A program made the position numbers and the translations under genes. This document shows, one piece after another, positions 34,453-43,535 of a stretch of 64,000 nucleotides of DNA. The stretch is from DATBGO01 sp036558005 (lineage in GTDB: Bacteria; Actinomycetota; Actinomycetes; Streptosporangiales; Streptosporangiaceae). Position 1 is the first letter of the stretch, and every line of letters begins with the position of its first letter. Below the pieces are notes generated by a model. The model was given only the letters and a program-made list of their open reading frames with translations, searched no databases and was not told the origin of the DNA. The stretch spans positions 1 through 64,000 of the forward strand of contig DATBGO010000216.1 in the NCBI GenBank assembly GCA_036558005.1. The letters are read 5' to 3'.

Positions 34453-35178
34453 TTACCTGACGAAGGCGCGCCGACCGCCGAGCAACGCCGTACCAACGCG
34501 CACGTGTGTCGCGCCGGCCGCGATCGCGGCCTCCAGGTCGTCGCTCATCCCGGCCGAGATGATCGCCGCGCCCGGGTACCGGGCGCTGACCTGCCCGGCG
34601 GTCTCCCGTAGTTTCCCGAACGCCAACTCGGCCGGCTGGTCTTGCGGCGCGATGGCCATCACGCCCCCGAGCGTCAGCCCGTCCTGTGCCGCCAGCGCGC
34701 CGGCTACCCGCAGCACGTCGCCGCCGAACGCCCCGCCGCGCCCTGGCGCGCCGTCCAGGCTCACCTGCACCAGGCAGGTGAGCTCGCGGCCGGCCTCCCT
34801 GGCCCGGCGGCCGAGCGCGCTGACCAGCCGGATCCGGTCGACCGAGTGGATCACGTCGGCGTAGCCGGCCACGCTGCGCGCCTTGTTGGTCTGCAGCTGC
34901 CCGACGAAATGCCAGCGCGGCACCAGCCCGAGCGCGGCGCACTCGGCGGCTTTCGGCGCCGCCTCCTGGTCCTTGTTCTCGCCGATGTCGGTCAGGCCCA
35001 GCTCGGTGAGCAGCGCGATGTCCGAGACCGGGTAGGTCTTGGTGACGGCGATCAGGGTGACCTCGCCGGCCTCGCGGCCGGCCGCCGCGCAGGCCGCGCT
35101 GATCCTGGCCCGCACGTCCAGCAGCCGCGCGGACAACTCGGCCCGGCGCGGCGCGGGCCCGGTGTGATCACTGGTCAC
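34453..35178 (-). CDS. PLP homeostasis protein YggS
   Basis: The 241-residue protein is a one-domain TIM-barrel PLP binder of the YggS/PLPBP family. The Schiff-base lysine lies in LIAVTKTYPVSDI, followed by GENKDQEAAPK, WHFVGQLQTNKA and the phosphate-binding SAGMSDDLEAAI. It starts at GTG 35178, eight bases after the pgeF stop. Linkage to pgeF and sepF is standard in actinobacteria. Confidence 0.94.
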   Translation of the reverse strand: MTSDHTGPAPRRAELSARLLDVRARISAACAAAGREAGEVTLIAVTKTYPVSDIALLTELGLTDIGENKDQEAAPKAAECAALGLVPRWHFVGQLQTNKARSVAGYADVIHSVDRIRLVSALGRRAREAGRELTCLVQVSLDGAPGRGGAFGGDVLRVAGALAAQDGLTLGGVMAIAPQDQPAELAFGKLRETAGQVSARYPGAAIISAGMSDDLEAAIAAGATHVRVGTALLGGRRAFVR

Positions 35179-35185
35179 CCCGACA

Positions 35186-35944
35186 TCATGACGTCAGCCA
35201 GATCACCCCGGCGAACCGGCCCGTGGTGCCATCGCGCCGGTAGGAGTACAGCTCCGGGCTCTCGGCGGTGCACCGGTGGTCGAAGGTGACGCCGGCCACC
35301 CCGGCCGCGGCCAGCTGCGCCCGCAGCCCGGCCCGGATGTCGATGCCCGGGGTGGCCCGCCTGGTGGTGCAGCCGCTGCCGGGCACGGCGCGGTCCGCCT
35401 CGGCCCGCAGCCCGGCCGGGACCTCGTAGCACGCTCCGCAGATCACCGGCCCGACCGCGACGCTGATCCGGGACCGGACCGCGCCCGCGCCGGCCATGGC
35501 CGCCAGCAGGCCGGGCACCACGCCGGCCATCAGCCCGGCCCGGCCCGCGTGCGCCGCCCCGATCACCCGCGCGCCGCTGTCGGCGGCGAGCACGATGGCG
35601 CAATCAGCGGCCAGAACGCCAAGCGGAAGCCCGGGCTCGCTGGTGAACTGCGCGTCGGCCTCCTGCTCCGGCCCGGCGGCTGGCGCCTCGCGCACCGTCG
35701 TCCCGTGTACCTGGCGCAGCCAGCTGACCGGCTGACTGGCCGGGCCGCAGCGCTGGCGCAGCAGCTCCCGGTTGCGGCTGACCGCCTCGGACCGGTCGCC
35801 GACCGCGGCGGAGAGGTTCAGCGTGTCGTAGGGCGGGCCGCTGGCCCCGCCGTGGCGGGTGGTGAACATCGCCCCCACCCCGGCCGCGATCTCGAACTGG
35901 CGCCACGGCCGGTCACCAGGCCCGGCAGGAGCCAGCCAGGTCAC
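35186..35944 (-). CDS. pgeF: Purine nucleoside phosphorylase-like PgeF (YfiH family)
   Basis: The 252-residue protein belongs to the YfiH/'polyphenol oxidase' family, now linked to repair of misincorporated amino acids in peptidoglycan and to nucleoside phosphorolysis. Conserved sites are WLRQVHGTTV, the Cys of LAADCAIVLA and AHAGRAGLMAGVV, in which the usual HAGWRG is HAGRAG. The GTG start overlaps the ftsZ stop by four bases. Confidence 0.9.
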   Translation of the reverse strand: MTWLAPAGPGDRPWRQFEIAAGVGAMFTTRHGGASGPPYDTLNLSAAVGDRSEAVSRNRELLRQRCGPASQPVSWLRQVHGTTVREAPAAGPEQEADAQFTSEPGLPLGVLAADCAIVLAADSGARVIGAAHAGRAGLMAGVVPGLLAAMAGAGAVRSRISVAVGPVICGACYEVPAGLRAEADRAVPGSGCTTRRATPGIDIRAGLRAQLAAAGVAGVTFDHRCTAESPELYSYRRDGTTGRFAGVIWLTS

Positions 35945-37350
35945 TTCAGGAAATCGGGCACGTCGAGCTCGTCGTCTTCCTCGAACACGACCGACCTGCG
36001 CCGGGTCGAGCCCTCCGCCCTGGAGGCGGCCGCGTCGTCGGCGCGCGCCGCCGCGCGGTCGGGCTTGGCCGCGGTCTGCTGGGCAGGTCCGGCTGGCCGG
36101 CTGCCCGGGTCCGGCGGGCGGGGCGGCGGCACCCCGTCGACCTTGGCCGGCCCGGGTCCGGTCCCGGCGGGCTCAGCCGGGCTGGCCGGGGCGGGCTCGG
36201 CCGCGGGCGGGCCCGCTGGCTGCCCGGCCGGGGCGGCCGGGGCGGCCGTGGCCTGATCCGCGCCGGGCCCTGGCGCGGCCGGGGCGGAGTCAGCGCGGTC
36301 AGGGAAGGAGAACGTCCGCCAGCCGCCCGACCCCGTCAGCCCGTCGGCGCCGCCGGGGCCCGCGCGGTAGCTGCCGGTGCGGGCCGTCCGGGACCGGGGC
36401 ATCTGGGACTCGTCGAAGCCGGCCGCGATGACGGTGACCCTGACCTCGTCGCCGAGCGCGTCGTCGATGACCGCGCCGAAGATGATGTTGGCGTCGGGTG
36501 CCGCGGAGTTCGCCACCAGCTGCGCGGCCTCATTGATCTCGAACAGCCCCAGGTCCGAGCCGCCCTGGATGGACAGCAGCACCCCGTGCGCGCCGTCGAT
36601 GCTGGCTTCCAGCAGCGGGCTGGAGATCGCCATCTCGGCGGCCGCGACGGCCCGGTCGTCGCCGCGGGCCGAGCCGATGCCCATCAGCGCCGAGCCCGCA
36701 CCCGACATCACCGACTTGACGTCGGCGAAGTCCAGGTTGATCAGCCCGGGCGTGGTGATCAGGTCGGTGATGCCCTGGACACCGGACAGCAGCACCTGGT
36801 CCGCGGCCTTGAACGCGTCCAGCACGCTGACGTGCCGGTCCGAGATCGACAGCAGCCGGTCGTTGGGGATGACGATCAGCGTGTCGACCTCATCCCTGAG
36901 CCGCTCGATGCCCTGGTCGGCCTGGGCGGCCCGGCGTTTACCCTCGAACCCGAACGGCCGGGTCACCACGCCGATGGTGAGCGCGCCGAGCGACCTGGCC
37001 ACGCTGGCCACGACCGGCGCCCCGCCGGTGCCGGTGCCGCCGCCCTCGCCCGCGGTGACGAAGACCATGTCCGCGCCCTTGAGGACTTCCTCGATCTCCT
37101 CGCGGTGATCCTCGGCGGCCTTGGTGCCGATATCGGGGTTGGCGCCCGCGCCCAGGCCGCGGGTGAGTTCGCGGCCGACGTCCAGCTTGACGTCGGCATC
37201 GCTCATCAGCAGGGCCTGCGCGTCAGTATTGATCGCGATGAACTCAACGCCCTTGAGTCCCTCTTCGATCATCCGGTTAACGGCGTTTACGCCGCCCCCG
37301 CCGATACCGACGACCTTAATGACCGCCAGATAGTTCTGCGGTGCTGCCAC
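35941..37350 (-). CDS. ftsZ: Cell division protein FtsZ
   Basis: The 469-residue tubulin homologue has the nucleotide signature GEGGGTGTGGAP, the T7 catalytic loop (NLDFADVKSVM) and a Pro/Ala-rich linker of about 130 residues. It ends in the conserved tail DELDVPDFLK that binds SepF and FtsW. The N-terminal KVVGIGGGGVNAVNRM is intact. A 302-base gap upstream probably holds its own promoters. It is coupled to pgeF. Confidence 0.97.
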   Translation of the reverse strand: MAAPQNYLAVIKVVGIGGGGVNAVNRMIEEGLKGVEFIAINTDAQALLMSDADVKLDVGRELTRGLGAGANPDIGTKAAEDHREEIEEVLKGADMVFVTAGEGGGTGTGGAPVVASVARSLGALTIGVVTRPFGFEGKRRAAQADQGIERLRDEVDTLIVIPNDRLLSISDRHVSVLDAFKAADQVLLSGVQGITDLITTPGLINLDFADVKSVMSGAGSALMGIGSARGDDRAVAAAEMAISSPLLEASIDGAHGVLLSIQGGSDLGLFEINEAAQLVANSAAPDANIIFGAVIDDALGDEVRVTVIAAGFDESQMPRSRTARTGSYRAGPGGADGLTGSGGWRTFSFPDRADSAPAAPGPGADQATAAPAAPAGQPAGPPAAEPAPASPAEPAGTGPGPAKVDGVPPPRPPDPGSRPAGPAQQTAAKPDRAAARADDAAASRAEGSTRRRSVVFEEDDELDVPDFLK

Positions 37351-37652
37351 GAGGAGAGACCCTTTCAGCTCGTTTCGCTGGTCGCGTTTCCTGGCCGCCC
37401 CGGCGGCCAGCTACCCCGCCAAGCTCGGAAAACCCTGTCAGAGCAGTCTGCCGAAAATGCGCCCCCACGTGCATCGGCCGAATACGGGTCCGCGGTTTTC
37501 TAGCGAGTCAACTCTCACCCTCAAGTTGAGATTTAGAGTTATGTAAAGCTGTCGATTGATACGGACAGTAGGGTTGCCCGCGGCCCGCGGTCAACTAACC
37601 ACGCCGGGGCCACCAGCGTGTCGGGGTGCATCTGGGCCAGTAGCCGGTCATC
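37351..37652. promoter_or_regulatory. ftsQ-ftsZ intergenic region, probable ftsZ promoters
   Basis: No open gene fits this 302-base stretch. It is AT-richer than its surroundings around 37500-37570, with an imperfect palindrome CTCAAGTTGAG at 37520-37530 and a minus-strand TTTACATAACTCTAAAT block. That is the place where filamentous actinomycetes carry developmentally controlled ftsZ promoters. Exact -35 and -10 boxes are not assigned. Confidence 0.5.
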
Positions 37653-38399
37653 TCACCCCTTTGTCACCGCGACGACAGGGTCGCTGACGTCGTAGTAGCG
37701 TGCCCCGGTACGCAGCAGGATGGACAGCGCCCGCGCCTTCTGCGCCGCGGAGCCGGTGCTGCCCCACACGATCGTGACGCCCCGGGTCAGCCGGACGGTG
37801 ACCGCGTCGGCCGCGGGCGCGCTTACCCTCCGCACCCGGCCGCGCAGCTTCGCGGGCAGCTCACGCAGCACGGTCGCGGCCGCGCGGGCCTGCGGACGGC
37901 CCGGCAGCACGCTGCCATCCGGCCCGGCAGCGGTCAGCAGCGGCAGCCCGGCCGGGCGGGCGGGCACTGTACGGACGACAACGCCATACCGATCCATCAG
38001 CCCGTACCCGCCAGGCACCGCCACCGCGAAGGCAGGCTGGCGCTCCCGCACCGCGATGACGATCTTGTCCGGCCAGTCCCTGCTGACCCGCGCCGAAAGC
38101 ACCGGGGTGAGCTTCTCGACCCTGCGGGCCACCGCCGAGCCGCTGACCCGGATCAGCGGCGTGCCCCGCTGGATGCCCGCCGCCCGCAGCACCGCGGCCC
38201 TGGTCACCAGGTGCGTGCCGGTCACCTGGACCGAGCGGACCACCAGCAGGCTGGACCCGAGCAGCGCCCAGGCCAGGCCGCCGATGATCGCCAGCGCGGC
38301 GAACACGAAGCAGGCCGTCCGCCACAGCTCGCTGGCCCGGGCGTCCCGGCGGGCCGGCTCGCTGGCCGGCTCCAGGACCTGCGGCTGGGTGCCGTCCAT
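37653..38399 (-). CDS. ftsQ: Cell division protein FtsQ
   Basis: The 248-residue protein has a cytoplasmic start of about 28 residues, one membrane segment (CFVFAALAIIGGLAWALLG), a POTRA domain (VRSVQVTGTHLVTRAAVLRAAG, in parts) and a beta domain. It is shorter than many actinomycete FtsQ but complete. Its start shares one base with the murC stop (TGATG), so both are coupled. Confidence 0.92.
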   Translation of the reverse strand: MDGTQPQVLEPASEPARRDARASELWRTACFVFAALAIIGGLAWALLGSSLLVVRSVQVTGTHLVTRAAVLRAAGIQRGTPLIRVSGSAVARRVEKLTPVLSARVSRDWPDKIVIAVRERQPAFAVAVPGGYGLMDRYGVVVRTVPARPAGLPLLTAAGPDGSVLPGRPQARAAATVLRELPAKLRGRVRRVSAPAADAVTVRLTRGVTIVWGSTGSAAQKARALSILLRTGARYYDVSDPVVAVTKG

Positions 38400-39832
38400 C
38401 AGCCCGCGCCGCCGCGCCTGGCGAGCTCGGCGAGGATCAGCGGGCCGAGCGCGGTGACGTCGCCCGCGCCCATGGTGAGCACGATGTCGCCGGGCTTGGC
38501 GGTGGCCGCGACCGCCGCCGGGACCTCGGCCCGGTCGGGCAGGAACCTGGCCCCGCCGCCGGGCACCGCCGCGGCCACCAGCATCCCGGTGACGCCGGGC
38601 TCGGGGTCCTCGCGGGCCGCGTAGACGTCCAGGATCAGCGCCTCGTCGCTGCGCCCGAGCGCCGCACCGAACTGCGCGGCGAAGATCCTGGTCCGGCTGT
38701 ACAGGTGCGGCTGGAAGACGGTGATGAGGCGGCCGCCGCCGGCCACTTCCCTGGCCGCGTCCAGGTCCGCGGCCAGCTCGGTCGGGTGGTGAGCGTAGCT
38801 GTCGAGCACCCGCACCCCGTCGGCCTCGCCCTTGAGCTCCAGCCGGCGGTGCGCGCCGCGGTAGGCGGCCAGCCCGGCCGCGACCTGGTCAGCGGGGTAG
38901 CCGAGCTCGACCGCGGTGGCGAACGCGGCGGTGGCGTTGAGCGCGTTGTGCCGGCCGGGCACCGCGATGTCGATGGTGACCTGGCCGGGCCCGCCGCCGG
39001 CCGGCGCCTGGCTGGTGACGGTCAGCCGGGTGGCCATGCCGCGCGGGGTCACCCCGGTGAGCCGGTAGCCGGCGGCGGCCGACTCGCCATAGCCGCGCAG
39101 CCGCACCGGCAGCCCGGCGGCGGCCGCGGCGAGCGCCCTGGCGCCCGGGTCGTCGGCACAGCTGACCAGCAGCCCGCCCGGCTCGATCTTGGCGGCGAAC
39201 GCGGCGAACGCGGCCTCGATCTGGCCCAGGTCGGCGTAGTTGTCCAGGTGGTCGGCCTCGATGCAGGTCACCACCGCGGCCTGCGGGGCGAGCATCAGGA
39301 ACGAGCCGTCGCTCTCGTCGGCCTCGGCCACGAAGCTGGTGCCGCTGCCCTCGTGCGCGCCGACGCCGGTCTCGGCCAGGATCCCGCCGACCATGTAGGA
39401 GGGGTCGGCACCGCACCAGCGCAGCACCGTGGTCAGCATCCCGGTGGTGGTCGTCTTGCCGTGGGTGCCCGCGACCGCGATGCCCTGCCGGCCGAGCATC
39501 ACCGAGGCCAGCGCCGCGGCCCGGTGCATGATCTTGATGCCGCGGCTGCGCGCCCGCGCCAGCTCGGGGTTGCCGGGCCGGATCGCGGTCGAGACGACCA
39601 GGGTGTCGGCGTCGCCGAGGTTGGCCGCCGCGTGCCCGACATGCACCCGCGCGCCGAGCGCGGCGAGCTCGTCCAGCTGCGCCGACCAGGCCGAGTCGCT
39701 GCCCGACACCGGCACTCCCCTGGCCAGCATGATGCGCGCGATGCCGGACATGCCCGCGCCGCCGATCCCGGCGAAATGCACCCGGCCGAGTTCGGCCAGC
39801 GGCACCGGCGCTACCGGCGTGACCAGGCCCAT
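38399..39832 (-). CDS. murC: UDP-N-acetylmuramate-L-alanine ligase
   Basis: The 477-residue Mur ligase adds L-Ala to UDP-MurNAc. It has the N-terminal FAGIGGAGMSGIA loop, the ATP-binding GTHGKTTTTGML and the central EADESDGSFL, then the C-terminal ligase domain with SYAHHPTELAADL. AGGAGGA precedes the ATG. In Streptomyces murC lies elsewhere, whereas here it sits between murG and ftsQ as in mycobacteria and several other actinobacteria. Confidence 0.96.
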   Translation of the reverse strand: MGLVTPVAPVPLAELGRVHFAGIGGAGMSGIARIMLARGVPVSGSDSAWSAQLDELAALGARVHVGHAAANLGDADTLVVSTAIRPGNPELARARSRGIKIMHRAAALASVMLGRQGIAVAGTHGKTTTTGMLTTVLRWCGADPSYMVGGILAETGVGAHEGSGTSFVAEADESDGSFLMLAPQAAVVTCIEADHLDNYADLGQIEAAFAAFAAKIEPGGLLVSCADDPGARALAAAAAGLPVRLRGYGESAAAGYRLTGVTPRGMATRLTVTSQAPAGGGPGQVTIDIAVPGRHNALNATAAFATAVELGYPADQVAAGLAAYRGAHRRLELKGEADGVRVLDSYAHHPTELAADLDAAREVAGGGRLITVFQPHLYSRTRIFAAQFGAALGRSDEALILDVYAAREDPEPGVTGMLVAAAVPGGGARFLPDRAEVPAAVAATAKPGDIVLTMGAGDVTALGPLILAELARRGGAG

Positions 39833-39891
39833 CTGCGCGCTCCTCCTGCCCTGTCCCCCGCGGCTGCGCTATTGCTCGTCTGCTGCTCTGC

Positions 39892-41136
39892 TCATCTGCT
39901 GCGGTGCCCGCCGTGCCGGCCGGCCCCGCCGCGCCCACCTGACCAGCCCTGCCTGGCCGCCCATCCCCCGGCCGGCTCCTGGTCCGCCCGCCGGGACGGG
40001 CCTGGCCGGGGCTGGCGGGGCGGCCGGCCCGCGGCCGGCCCGCCGCGGCGTCCCGGCGCCCCGCGCATCGCGCCGAGCACCGCCGCGGCCAGCCGGTCGT
40101 CGGCGTCGCGGCGGCCCGCCTGCGACGCCGCGTGCGACATCGCGGCGACCAGCTCGGCGTCCAGCAGCACCGGGATCAGCGCGTCGCGGATCCACTCCGG
40201 GCTGAGCGTCGCGTCGTCCACGATCAGCCCGCCGCCGGCGTCCTCGATCGGCAGCGCGTTGAGCCGCTGCTCGCCGTTGCCGTGCGGCAGCGGCACGAAC
40301 GCCGCGGGCAGCCCGACCGCGGTGAGCTCCGCGCAGGTCATCGCGCCGGCCCGGCAGAGCGCGAAGTCCGCGGCCGCGTAGGCCAGGTCCATCCGGTCCA
40401 GGTAGGGCAGCGTGACGTAGGGCGCGGGCCCGCCCGGCGGCGGGATGTCGATGTCGCAGCGCGGACCCGCGATGTGCAGCACCTGGACGCCGGCCGCGCT
40501 GATCCACCTGGCCGCCGCCGCGACCGCTCGGTTGAGCGACCTGGCCCCCTGCGACCCGCCGGTGACCAGCAGCACCGGCAGGTCGGGCCGCAGCCCGAAG
40601 TGGGCCCGCGCCTTGTCCCCCATGGCCAGCCGGTCCAGCCCGGTGATCTCCCGCCGGATCGGGGTGCCGATCCACCGGGCGTGCAGCAGCCTGGTTCCGG
40701 GCTGGCCGGTGTACACGTGCCGGGTGAGCAGCGAGCCGATCCGGTTGGCCAGCCCTGGCTTCGGGTTGGCCTCGTGCACCACGATCGGCACCCGGCGGCG
40801 GCGCGCGGCCAGGTAGCCGGGGGTGGCCACGTACCCGCCGAAGCCAACGAGCACCCGGGCCCCGGACTGGTCCAGGATGTCGGTGGCGGCCCGGACCGCG
40901 TCGCGGAGCCTGGCGGGCACCGACGCCAGCGCCGGGGTGATGGACCGGGGCAGCGGGACCGGCGGGATCAGCGCCAGCTCGTACCCGCGCAGCGGGACCA
41001 GCCGGGTCTCCAGGCCGCGCTCGGTGCCCAGGCACAGGATCGGGATGTCCGGCTCGGCGCGCCGGAGGGCGTCAGCGGTGGACATGGCCGGCTCGATATG
41101 GCCACCGGTGCCGCCACCGGCGAGGACCACGGTCAT
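39892..41136 (-). CDS. murG: Lipid II-forming GlcNAc transferase MurG
   Basis: The 414-residue glycosyltransferase adds GlcNAc to lipid I at the inner membrane face. It shows the N-terminal loop GGGTGGHIEPAM and GGSQGARSLN, and the acceptor-side region RAGAMTCAELTAVGLPAAFVPLP. The last 50 residues are Arg/Pro-rich and disordered. GGGAGG lies nine bases before the ATG. Confidence 0.96.
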   Translation of the reverse strand: MTVVLAGGGTGGHIEPAMSTADALRRAEPDIPILCLGTERGLETRLVPLRGYELALIPPVPLPRSITPALASVPARLRDAVRAATDILDQSGARVLVGFGGYVATPGYLAARRRRVPIVVHEANPKPGLANRIGSLLTRHVYTGQPGTRLLHARWIGTPIRREITGLDRLAMGDKARAHFGLRPDLPVLLVTGGSQGARSLNRAVAAAARWISAAGVQVLHIAGPRCDIDIPPPGGPAPYVTLPYLDRMDLAYAAADFALCRAGAMTCAELTAVGLPAAFVPLPHGNGEQRLNALPIEDAGGGLIVDDATLSPEWIRDALIPVLLDAELVAAMSHAASQAGRRDADDRLAAAVLGAMRGAPGRRGGPAAGRPPRQPRPGPSRRADQEPAGGWAARQGWSGGRGGAGRHGGHRSR

Positions 41137-41188
41137 CGGGGGTCGCCTCCCTCATGCGTACCCGGCCCGGCCAGCCGCCCGGTGCGGC

Positions 41189-42445
41189 TCAACGGCGCCG
41201 CCCGGCCAGGCCTAGCCAGCTTAGGACGCGCAGCGGTGCCCCAGGGCCCGCTGCGGCCAGCGCCTGCCTCGCTCCGGGCTCCCGTTTCGCGAACGACATC
41301 AGCATTCCCAGCGCCACCATGGTCACCAGCAGCGAGGACAGCCCGGAGGAGACCAGCGGCAGCGGCACCCCGGTGATCGGCAGCAGGCCGATCACCGCGC
41401 CGATGTTGACCAGGGCCTGCATCACGATCCAGGTGGTGGCCGCCGCGGCCGCCAGCCGCATGAACGTGTCGGGCACCCGCCGGGCGATCCGCAGGCCCGC
41501 GTAGGCCAGGCCGCCGTACAGGAACGCGACGCACATGGTGCCGACCAGGCCGAGTTCCTCGCCCAGGATGGCGAAGATGAAGTCGGTCGGCGAGTTCGGC
41601 ACCCAGCCCCACTTCTCCCTGCTGGCGCCGAGGCCCACCCCGAACAGCCCGCCGGAGCCGACCGCGTACTTGCCCTGGATGGCCTGCCAGCCCGCCGACG
41701 ACGGCTGGGCCTGCGGGTCGAAGAAGCCGGTCATCCGCTTGAGCCGGTACGGCGCCACGATGATGAGGATGACCAGGCTGAACATCAGCAGGCCGAGCAG
41801 GCCGATGAACAGCCGGCCAGGGGTGCCGATCACCCACAGCAGCGCCAGGAAGATCACCAGCAGCAGGAAGGTGGTGCCCAGGTCGTCGCCGAGCATGACC
41901 AGCATGCAGATCAGGGCCGCGCCGGGCATCAGCGGCACCAGCAGCTGCCGCCAGTCGGTGAGCTGGCCGAGCTTGTCCTTGCGGGCGAGCAGGTCGGCCC
42001 CCCACAGCACGAACGCGAGCTTGGCGAACTCCGACGGCTGCAGCTGGAACCCGGCGACCTGGATCCACCGCTCGGCGCCGCCGATCGTCTGGCCGACGGC
42101 CAGCACCGCGATCAGCCCGATGATCGACAAGATCAGCAGCGGGTAGGCCGCGGCCCGGAACAGCGCGGGCGAGGACCGGGCCGCCAGCCACATCAGCGGC
42201 AGCCCGACCACCACGCCGACCAGCTGCTTCTGGAACCCGGCGTAGGTGCCGCCGCCGCTGTCCAGCGCCTGCGCCGACGAGGTGGACAGCACCATGATCA
42301 GCCCGAGCGCGAGCAGCAGCATGGTGATGCCGAGCACCAGGTAGTAGGAGGTAAGCGGCCGGTCGAGCAGCCGGGTGCGGCTCGCGATGCTGGCCCTGGC
42401 CTGGCTGAGGTCCATTGTCCCAGTCTCGGTGCCCGCGGCCGTCAC
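41189..42445 (-). CDS. ftsW: Peptidoglycan polymerase FtsW (SEDS)
   Basis: The SEDS polymerase has about ten membrane helices and family motifs QPSEFAKLAFVLW, GLFGVGLGASREKWGWVPNSPTDFIFAILGEELG (in parts) and a C-terminal GVPLPLVSSGLSSLL. It works with FtsI in septal peptidoglycan synthesis. Two starts are possible: GTG 42445 or ATG 42415; neither has a strong ribosome site, and a perfect 10-bp hairpin (42416-42455) lies across this point. mraY ends only 34 bases upstream, so murD is absent here. Confidence 0.94.
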   Translation of the reverse strand: MTAAGTETGTMDLSQARASIASRTRLLDRPLTSYYLVLGITMLLLALGLIMVLSTSSAQALDSGGGTYAGFQKQLVGVVVGLPLMWLAARSSPALFRAAAYPLLILSIIGLIAVLAVGQTIGGAERWIQVAGFQLQPSEFAKLAFVLWGADLLARKDKLGQLTDWRQLLVPLMPGAALICMLVMLGDDLGTTFLLLVIFLALLWVIGTPGRLFIGLLGLLMFSLVILIIVAPYRLKRMTGFFDPQAQPSSAGWQAIQGKYAVGSGGLFGVGLGASREKWGWVPNSPTDFIFAILGEELGLVGTMCVAFLYGGLAYAGLRIARRVPDTFMRLAAAAATTWIVMQALVNIGAVIGLLPITGVPLPLVSSGLSSLLVTMVALGMLMSFAKREPGARQALAAAGPGAPLRVLSWLGLAGRRR

Positions 42446-42455
42446 GACTGGGACA
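42416..42455 (-). promoter_or_regulatory. 10-bp perfect hairpin at the mraY-ftsW junction
   Basis: TGTCCCAGTC (42416-42425) and GACTGGGACA (42446-42455) can pair perfectly around a 20-base loop. The stem ends one base before the ATG at 42415, so it could occlude ribosome entry at ftsW; the alternative GTG start would lie inside the loop. Confidence 0.55.
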
Positions 42456-42479
42456 TCCGGCGCGTGTCGCGCGGCCGCA

Positions 42480-43535
42480 TCAGCCTGGCAGCCACTCGAC
42501 GTAGAAAATGCCGAGCCCGAGCGCGATGAACAGCCCGCAGATCAGCCAGAACCTGATCACGATCGTGGTCTCGGCCCAGCCGAGCAACTCGAAATGGTGC
42601 TGCAGCGGCGCCATCCGGAACACCCGGTTCCCGGTGGCCTTGAACCACCCGACCTGGATGATCACCGACAGGATGATGATCACGAACAGCCCGCCGAGTA
42701 TCACCAGCAGCAGCTGGGTCTTGGTGGTCACCGCCAGCCCGGCGAGCACGCCGCCGAGCGCCAGCGAGCCGGTGTCGCCCATGAAGATCCGGGCGGGCGG
42801 CGCGTTCCACCACAGGAAGCCGAAGCAGGCGGCGGCGACCGCGGCCGCGACCACGGCCAGGTCCAGCGGGTCGCGGACCGCGTAGCAGTTCGGGGTGAGC
42901 GCGACCGTGCAGTCGTTGCGCAGCTGCCAGTTGGCGATCAGCACGTAGGAGGCCAGCACCAGGATCGCCGCGCCGGTGGCCAGCCCGTCCAGCCCGTCGG
43001 TCAGGTTCACCGCGTTCGACCATCCGGCGATCGTCAGCACGATCCACAGCACGAACGGCAGCACCCCGATCGCGGGCCCGAAGTCGCGCAGGAACGAGAC
43101 GTGCGTGTCCGCCGGGGTCAGGTCGTAGCCGTTCTGGTGCCGCAGCACCTCCAGCGCGAAGACCGCGCCGACCACCGCCTGGCCTGCCAGCTTGGCGCCG
43201 CTGCGCAGCCCCAGGCTGGTCTGCTTGTAGATCTTGATGAAGTCGTCGATGAACCCGACCACGCCCAGTCCCGCCATCAGCAGCAGCACCAGCAGCCCGG
43301 AGGTCGACATCGGGTCGTCGGTGACCGCGTGCCCGACGATGTAGCCGATCACCGACGCGACCACGATGACCGTGCCGCCCATGGTGGGGGTGCCGCGCTT
43401 GGTGGCGTGCGCCTTCGGCCCTTCCTCCCTGATCAGCTGCCCGTAGCCGCGCTTGCGGAACAGCCGGATCGCCAGCGGGGTGCCAAGCAGCGCGAGGATC
43501 AGCGCGACGCCGCCCGAGACCAGGATCGTCTTCAC
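42480..43535 (-). CDS. mraY: Phospho-MurNAc-pentapeptide translocase
   Basis: The 351-residue membrane enzyme makes lipid I. About ten membrane helices and the catalytic-site motifs TPTMGG, NAVNLTDGLDGLA and FMGDTGSLALGG are present, as is the C-terminal HHFELLGW. The GTG start overlaps murF by four bases. Confidence 0.96.
   Translation of the reverse strand: MKTILVSGGVALILALLGTPLAIRLFRKRGYGQLIREEGPKAHATKRGTPTMGGTVIVVASVIGYIVGHAVTDDPMSTSGLLVLLLMAGLGVVGFIDDFIKIYKQTSLGLRSGAKLAGQAVVGAVFALEVLRHQNGYDLTPADTHVSFLRDFGPAIGVLPFVLWIVLTIAGWSNAVNLTDGLDGLATGAAILVLASYVLIANWQLRNDCTVALTPNCYAVRDPLDLAVVAAAVAAACFGFLWWNAPPARIFMGDTGSLALGGVLAGLAVTTKTQLLLVILGGLFVIIILSVIIQVGWFKATGNRVFRMAPLQHHFELLGWAETTIVIRFWLICGLFIALGLGIFYVEWLPG

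Noticed and set aside
37617..37622. GTGTC as a WhiA site near ftsZ
   Set aside because: A five-base match is expected by chance in this much sequence; not enough alone.
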